Of a stretch of DNA of 40,958 nt, positions 36,774 through 40,958 are shown in pieces (the first letter of the stretch is position 1; every line of letters begins with the position of its first letter). This stretch comes from an uncultured Pelagibacteraceae bacterium. Lineage in GTDB: Bacteria > Pseudomonadota > Alphaproteobacteria > Pelagibacterales > Pelagibacteraceae. Under the pieces are notes generated by a model. The model was not told the DNA's origin, ran no database searches, and was given only the letters and a program-made list of their open reading frames with translations. Location: the NCBI GenBank assembly GCA_902530635.1, contig CACABC010000002.1, forward strand, positions 122,501-163,458, written 5' to 3'. Position numbers and translations under genes: made by a program.

Positions 36774-37286
36774 ATGAAAAATATTTGTGAGTGGAGTAAG
36801 TGTAATAAAATTGGAGTTTATAAGGCTCCAGTTGAAAAAGATAATAGTAAAAAATTCAGACTCCTTTGTCTTGAACATATTAAAGTTTTTAATAAAAGCT
36901 GGAATTACTTTTCTGATATGAATGATCGAGAAATTGAGCACTTTATAAAATCAGATTTAACTTGGCACAAACCAACCAAAAGTTTTGGTTCGTCAGAAAA
37001 TTTTTTTAGAATTTTGTGGGTAAATGCCTTAGATGATAAATCAAGTATATTTAAAAATTCGGTATTTAAAAATTTCAAAAGATCTAAATTATCTGATAAG
37101 GATAAAGATGCTTTAAAAATTTTGGGCTTAAAAAATGACACAAATTGGTCTGATATACAAAAAAGATTTAAAATGCTTGTAAAGAAATATCATCCTGATA
37201 AAAACCAGGGCAGTAAAAAATATGAAGATATTTTGAAAAAAATAACTTTGGCATACAGTCAATTAAGATTAAGTATGAGTAAATAA
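36774..37286 (+). CDS. J-domain protein with N-terminal zinc-ribbon-like motif
   Basis: The J domain is at the C terminus (about 110-168), with H-P-D at 140-142, the residues that stimulate Hsp70 ATPase. The N-terminal part has C5, C10, C32 and H35 in the pattern C-x(4)-C and L-C-L-E-H, a likely zinc site, followed by F-N-K-S-W-N-Y-F. This architecture recurs in alphaproteobacteria directly upstream of cobS, as here (the stop TAA abuts the cobS ATG). A chaperone for CobST or for an iron-sulfur partner of BolA is conceivable but unproven. Confidence 0.88.
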   Translation: MKNICEWSKCNKIGVYKAPVEKDNSKKFRLLCLEHIKVFNKSWNYFSDMNDREIEHFIKSDLTWHKPTKSFGSSENFFRILWVNALDDKSSIFKNSVFKNFKRSKLSDKDKDALKILGLKNDTNWSDIQKRFKMLVKKYHPDKNQGSKKYEDILKKITLAYSQLRLSMSK

Positions 37287-38261
37287 ATGAATTTAGAAAA
37301 TCAAAAACCAGATATAAAAATTTCTGTTAGGCAAACTTTTGGTCTAGATACAGATATGGAAATTGATGGTTTCTCAAAAAGAAATGAATATGTTCCAGAA
37401 TTAGATGAAAATTATAAATTTGATCGTGACACAACGTTAGCAATTCTTTCTGGATTTGCATTTAATAAGAGAGTCTTAATTCAAGGTTATCATGGAACAG
37501 GCAAATCTACCCATATAGAGCAGGTTGCTTCAAGACTCAATTGGCCTTGTGTTAGAGTCAACCTTGATAGCCATATCAGTAGGATTGACTTAATCGGTAA
37601 AGATGCAATTGTCATCAAAGATGGAAAACAAATAACTGAATTCAAGGAGGGAGTTCTGCCTTGGTCTGTTCAAAATCCAGTAGCGTTAGTTTTTGATGAA
37701 TATGATGCTGGTAGACCAGATGTTATGTTTGTCATTCAAAGAATTTTGGAAAGCGATGGCAAGTTTACACTTTTAGATAAAAATAAAGTTATAAAACAAA
37801 ACAAATTTTTTAGAATGTTTGCAACAACCAATACTATAGGTCTTGGAGATACTACAGGTCTTTACCATGGAACACAGCAGATCAATCAGGGTCAGATGGA
37901 TAGATGGAATGTTGTTACTACTTTAAATTATCTTAAGGCTGAAAAAGAGTTAGAAATCGTTTTGGCAAAAAATAAAAAGCTAAATAATGCAAAGGGGAAA
38001 GAAAAAATTTTAAATATGATAAAGGTAGCCGACCTAACAAGAAATGGATTTATGAATGGGGATATATCAACGGTTATGAGCCCAAGAACTGTTATTTACT
38101 GGGCTGAAAACGCAGAAATTTTTAAAGATACTGGCTACGCTTTTAGAGTTACATTTTTAAATAAGTGCGATGAACTCGAAAGAAAAATCGTTGCAGAGTA
38201 TTATCAAAGATGTTTTGGAGAAGATCTTCCCGAATCTTCCATTAATGTAAATATTAGTTAA
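37287..38261 (+). CDS. cobS: CobS-type AAA+ ATPase (cobaltochelatase subunit family)
   Basis: CobS is a MoxR-like AAA+ ATPase that, with CobT and CobN, inserts cobalt into hydrogenobyrinate diamide in aerobic cobalamin synthesis. The 324-residue protein has Walker [10 protein letters not shown] (67-75) and Walker B L-V-F-D-E-Y-D (134-140), with F-A-T-T-N-T as sensor 1. Full family length and intact motifs indicate a working motor. No other cobalamin gene is in the window; see findings for the question of its true client. Confidence 0.93.
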   Translation: MNLENQKPDIKISVRQTFGLDTDMEIDGFSKRNEYVPELDENYKFDRDTTLAILSGFAFNKRVLIQGYHGTGKSTHIEQVASRLNWPCVRVNLDSHISRIDLIGKDAIVIKDGKQITEFKEGVLPWSVQNPVALVFDEYDAGRPDVMFVIQRILESDGKFTLLDKNKVIKQNKFFRMFATTNTIGLGDTTGLYHGTQQINQGQMDRWNVVTTLNYLKAEKELEIVLAKNKKLNNAKGKEKILNMIKVADLTRNGFMNGDISTVMSPRTVIYWAENAEIFKDTGYAFRVTFLNKCDELERKIVAEYYQRCFGEDLPESSINVNIS

Positions 38262-38264
38262 AAA

Positions 38265-40034
38265 ATGCAAAAAAAAGAAGACCGCTTGGAAGTTTTTAAA
38301 AGCGCTTTGATTTCAACAGTTAGATCAATATCAAAAAAAAAGGACTGTGAGGTAAAATTTGGAAAGTCACCAAATTTAAAAGACAACAATAAGATTGTGA
38401 ACCTTCCTGATTTTAGCAAAGTTGATAATATTAATGATTTTTCATTAATTAGAGCTAAAGCTGATTCTGAAGCTTTAAGACTTAGATATAGCAATATTGA
38501 TATTTTTGAGGAATATGAACCAAAAGGAGAGATGTCTAGGAAACTTTATAAAATTGCAGAAAAGATTAGATATGAAAAAATTGGTAGCGAAAGCTTTTTA
38601 GGAATTAAAAAAAATTTATTTTCAGAATATAAAAATGACAAAAAAGCACAAGATTCAAACAAAAACCAACTTGAAGAGTCTTTTGATAAATATTTAAAAA
38701 GTTACTTTTTTGATATTAAAGAAACAAAAAAATCTAAAATAAATTTTGCTAAAAACTTTAAAAAAAAACTAAATTTTTTAAAAAATAATCTTAAAGATCA
38801 GAGGAGATTTAATAGTTTAGTTTCAGAAATTATTGCTGAATTGGACATTGAAGATAAAGAGTTAAATGAAGATAGAGAAGAGAGTGATCAAAATTTAAAA
38901 AATCCTGAAAGTCAAAAATCTGATAAAGGTTCTAACAATCAGTTAACTGAAAAGGAGCAAAATCATGAACTTTCCATAGACTCTAGACCGCTAGATACAA
39001 AAGATATGTCAGGAGAAGACGAAAATAGTATAGAGGAAATCGAAGAAGGTAGTAACAAAACTGATCTAAGAACAAAAACAATTTTTTCAGAAAACAATAA
39101 AAAGTATCGAGTATATTCAGAAGAGTTTGATGAAGTTATCAAAGCAGAAAGTTTGGAAAGTAAAGAAGAATTAGAAAGACTTAGAATAAATTTAGACCAA
39201 CAACTTTTACAATTAAAAAGTTTTGTATCTAAATTAGCAAATAAATTACAAAGAAGACTTTTAGCAAAACAAAACAGATCCTGGAATTTTGATTTAGAGG
39301 AAGGTGTTCTTGATACATCTAAATTAACCCGAGTTATAATTGATCCATTAAATTCATTATCTTTTAAAAAAGAAAAAGAAACAGATTTCAAAGATACTTT
39401 GGTTACAATTTTAATTGATAATTCAGGATCAATGAGAGGTAAACCAATTTCTGTAGCAGCTATATGCGCAGATATATTGGCGAGAACTTTGGAAAGATGC
39501 TCTGTCAAAGTTGAGGTATTAGGTTTTACTACAAAACATTGGAAAGGTGGTTCAAGTCGAGAAAAATGGATTAATAGTGGAAAGCCAAAATTTCCTGGAA
39601 GATTAAATGACTTAAGACATATAATTTATAAATCAGCAGACACACCTTGGCGACAATCAAAAAATAATATTGGTTTAATGCTAAAAGAAGGATTGTTAAA
39701 AGAAAATATTGATGGAGAAGCCCTAAGATGGACGTTTAACAAAATGAAAAGAAGAAAAGAGGAAAGAAAAATATTGATGGTTATATCAGATGGTGCACCA
39801 GTAGATGATTCGACTTTATCTACAAATGCAAATGATTACTTAGAAAGTGATTTAAAGAATACCATAAATTCAATTGAAAAGTTTTCCTCTGTTGAATTAT
39901 TAGCTATCGGAATTGGCCATGATGTTACTAGGTACTATAATAGAGCCTTAAAAATAACCGATGTTCATGATTTAGGTGATGCCATGATAAATCAATTAAC
40001 AGAACTTTTCTCTAATAAAAAAAATCTACACTAA
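38265..40034 (+). CDS. cobT: CobT-type von Willebrand A protein (cobaltochelatase subunit family)
   Basis: CobT is the partner of CobS. The 589-residue protein has an N-terminal helical domain, an acidic low-complexity linker (about 195-265) and a C-terminal VWA domain with the metal-ion site D385-x-S387-x-S389 in [10 protein letters not shown], then a second family block with F-T-T-K-H-W-K-G-G and [11 protein letters not shown]. It starts three bases after cobS. The intact MIDAS suggests it still binds a client through the VWA domain. Confidence 0.93.
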   Translation: MQKKEDRLEVFKSALISTVRSISKKKDCEVKFGKSPNLKDNNKIVNLPDFSKVDNINDFSLIRAKADSEALRLRYSNIDIFEEYEPKGEMSRKLYKIAEKIRYEKIGSESFLGIKKNLFSEYKNDKKAQDSNKNQLEESFDKYLKSYFFDIKETKKSKINFAKNFKKKLNFLKNNLKDQRRFNSLVSEIIAELDIEDKELNEDREESDQNLKNPESQKSDKGSNNQLTEKEQNHELSIDSRPLDTKDMSGEDENSIEEIEEGSNKTDLRTKTIFSENNKKYRVYSEEFDEVIKAESLESKEELERLRINLDQQLLQLKSFVSKLANKLQRRLLAKQNRSWNFDLEEGVLDTSKLTRVIIDPLNSLSFKKEKETDFKDTLVTILIDNSGSMRGKPISVAAICADILARTLERCSVKVEVLGFTTKHWKGGSSREKWINSGKPKFPGRLNDLRHIIYKSADTPWRQSKNNIGLMLKEGLLKENIDGEALRWTFNKMKRRKEERKILMVISDGAPVDDSTLSTNANDYLESDLKNTINSIEKFSSVELLAIGIGHDVTRYYNRALKITDVHDLGDAMINQLTELFSNKKNLH

Positions 40035-40612
40035 AACAATTTACCTGAAAATTGTACTTCATTAGGCATAGTTTTTTTCAAAAGCATTTTAAACGGTATT
40101 AACATCAATAATGTTATTAATAGTTTTACAATAAAATCTCCTAGTGCCAATGAAATCCAGGGAATATCTGTGTTGTAAAAAGATATAGAAAAAAATAAGA
40201 AAGTATCTACTATTGATCCAAGTAAAGAAGATGTCAATGGTGCTACAAACCATTTTCTTTTTCTCAAGATATCAAAAATACTAACATCTAATAATTGCGC
40301 AAATAAAAACGCAGTTCCAGATCCAATTGCAATTCTAATGGAAATTAGATCTTCAAAATTAGTTGAAAAATATAATGTAAGTAAAACTCCTGTTAAAAAA
40401 CCTAAATAAACGATTCTTCTGGCAATGAATTTTCCATATTTTCTGTTTGCAAGATCTGTTATTAAAAAAGTTATGGGATAAGTAAATGCTGCATAAGTCA
40501 GTATGCTTTCCATTCCAAAATAATTCACCGGAAACTGAACTAAAAAATTTGAGATAGCAACTAGGCTGGCCATTAGAAATGCCAATCCTAATATAAATTT
40601 AGAGATAAACAT
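40031..40612 (-). CDS. VUT-family transporter, probable queuosine precursor transporter (YhhQ-like)
   Basis: This 193-residue integral membrane protein has about six helices. The signature [20 protein letters not shown] lies near residues 41-60, and a later segment with [10 protein letters not shown] and [10 protein letters not shown] is typical of the YhhQ/VUT family. Known members import queuine or preQ0/preQ1, so a queuosine-salvage role is likely. It overlaps cobT convergently by four bases and follows rpmB after six. Confidence 0.88.
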   Translation of the reverse strand: MFISKFILGLAFLMASLVAISNFLVQFPVNYFGMESILTYAAFTYPITFLITDLANRKYGKFIARRIVYLGFLTGVLLTLYFSTNFEDLISIRIAIGSGTAFLFAQLLDVSIFDILRKRKWFVAPLTSSLLGSIVDTFLFFSISFYNTDIPWISLALGDFIVKLLITLLMLIPFKMLLKKTMPNEVQFSGKLF

Positions 40613-40618
40613 TAAATT

Positions 40619-40900
40619 TTAAGCTTCTTTTAGCACTATCTTACTTCTATATTTCTTGGCTTTTTTTGAAAGTCTGAATGCTTTTGCAGATTTAAGAAAT
40701 TTATCAATACCACCTTTAAAATCTACTGTTCTCAAGGCAGCATTAGAAACTTTAAATGTAATGTTTTTTTTTAAAATATCGCTTTTAAATTTTATTTTTT
40801 TAATGCTAGGGCTAAATTTTCTCTTTGTCTTGTTATTAGCGTGACTGACATTGTGCCCTTTTAGTGGTCTTTTTCCTGTAAGCTCGCATTTTTTACTCAT
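40619..40900 (-). CDS. rpmB: 50S ribosomal protein L28
   Basis: L28 starts M-S-K-K-C-E-L-T-G-K-R-P and has the conserved N-V-S-H-A-N-N-K-T-K-R-K-F block at about 17-29. The length of 93 residues is usual for alphaproteobacteria (longer than E. coli). It is preceded by a good promoter at 40916-40944 and followed by the VUT transporter gene, probably in one transcript. Confidence 0.96.
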   Translation of the reverse strand: MSKKCELTGKRPLKGHNVSHANNKTKRKFSPSIKKIKFKSDILKKNITFKVSNAALRTVDFKGGIDKFLKSAKAFRLSKKAKKYRSKIVLKEA

Positions 40901-40915
40901 AAAATATCCAATAGC

Positions 40916-40944
40916 TATATAATTCGTGCCGAATATATAATCAA
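40916..40944 (-). promoter_or_regulatory. Promoter of rpmB
   Basis: On the minus strand TTGATT (40939-40944), a 17-base spacer and TATATA (40916-40921) precede the ATG at 40900. Initiation near 40909 gives a leader of about eight bases. The -35 equals that of the rRNA promoter. Confidence 0.55.
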
Positions 40945-40958
40945 GTGAATATATGTAT

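Noticed and set aside
38963-39508. A 181-codon frame antisense to cobT
   Set aside because: It is Ser/Leu-rich, as expected from the complement of a Lys/Glu-rich helical region, with no recognisable domain; cobT on the other strand is certain.

Overview
The window is a piece of a small, AT-rich, streamlined alphaproteobacterial chromosome, most probably SAR11 (Pelagibacterales). This rests on the very low GC, densely packed genes with spacers of a few bases, many 1-8 base overlaps, and alphaproteobacterial families or orders: DUF4167 beside prmC-prfA, DUF1178, murA-DUF2948-hisD-infA, and bolA / J-protein / cobS-cobT. The assignment comes from recognising proteins and gene order, not from a database search. 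Stop usage (TAA, TAG and TGA all end recognisable genes) fits the standard bacterial code.

Region by region: (1) 1-2368, minus strand: a ribosomal RNA operon (16S, tRNA-Ile-GAT, tRNA-Ala-TGC, 5' end of 23S) with visible processing structures. Its probable promoter lies at 2595-2622, back to back with the promoter of an M23 peptidase gene. (2) 2721-11218: M23 envelope peptidase, then a minus-strand group DUF4167, prmC, prfA, ispG, lysC (translation termination, isoprenoid and aspartate-family synthesis), ubiG on the plus strand, and DUF1178 with argJ. (3) 11287-14491: secA and a Lon N-domain protein. (4) 14493-23717: a long minus-strand series. Read in the direction of transcription it holds a VTT membrane protein, a 51-residue membrane peptide and a TPR/glycosyltransferase-like protein; then two small basic proteins, dcd, murA, DUF2948, hisD, infA and tRNA-Phe; then a MetF-like protein, a DmdA/GcvT-like demethylase and a four-helix membrane protein. 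(5) 23796-30662: rpmH-rnpA-yidD-yidC followed by argB, a HAD phosphatase, dapD, dapE and a histone-deacetylase-family enzyme. (6) 30684-34811, minus: a putative anchored protein, an exported helical protein, def, fmt and truA. (7) 34886-40900: aroK-aroB, bolA (minus), J-domain protein-cobS-cobT, a VUT-family transporter and rpmB.

Most genes are housekeeping: ribosome and tRNA function, protein export and membrane insertion, and synthesis of peptidoglycan, arginine, lysine/DAP, histidine, aromatic compounds and ubiquinone. lysC, dapD and dapE belong to the same pathway and murA uses its product downstream; prmC modifies the product of prfA; def and fmt handle N-formylmethionine; rnpA and yidD-yidC are the usual ribosome/membrane cassette.

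The less ordinary parts are the MetF-like/DmdA-like one-carbon operon, with a stem in front of its first start codon; the cobS-cobT pair without other cobalamin genes; a tRNA-Phe with a non-consensus T-loop and a shrunken D-loop; a tandem pair of covarying hairpins in the rRNA spacer; two small genes (51 and 37 codons) in operon junctions; and promoters placed so close to start codons that several mRNAs would have leaders of about ten bases or fewer. I saw no CRISPR array, insertion sequence, prophage or obvious recent transfer.
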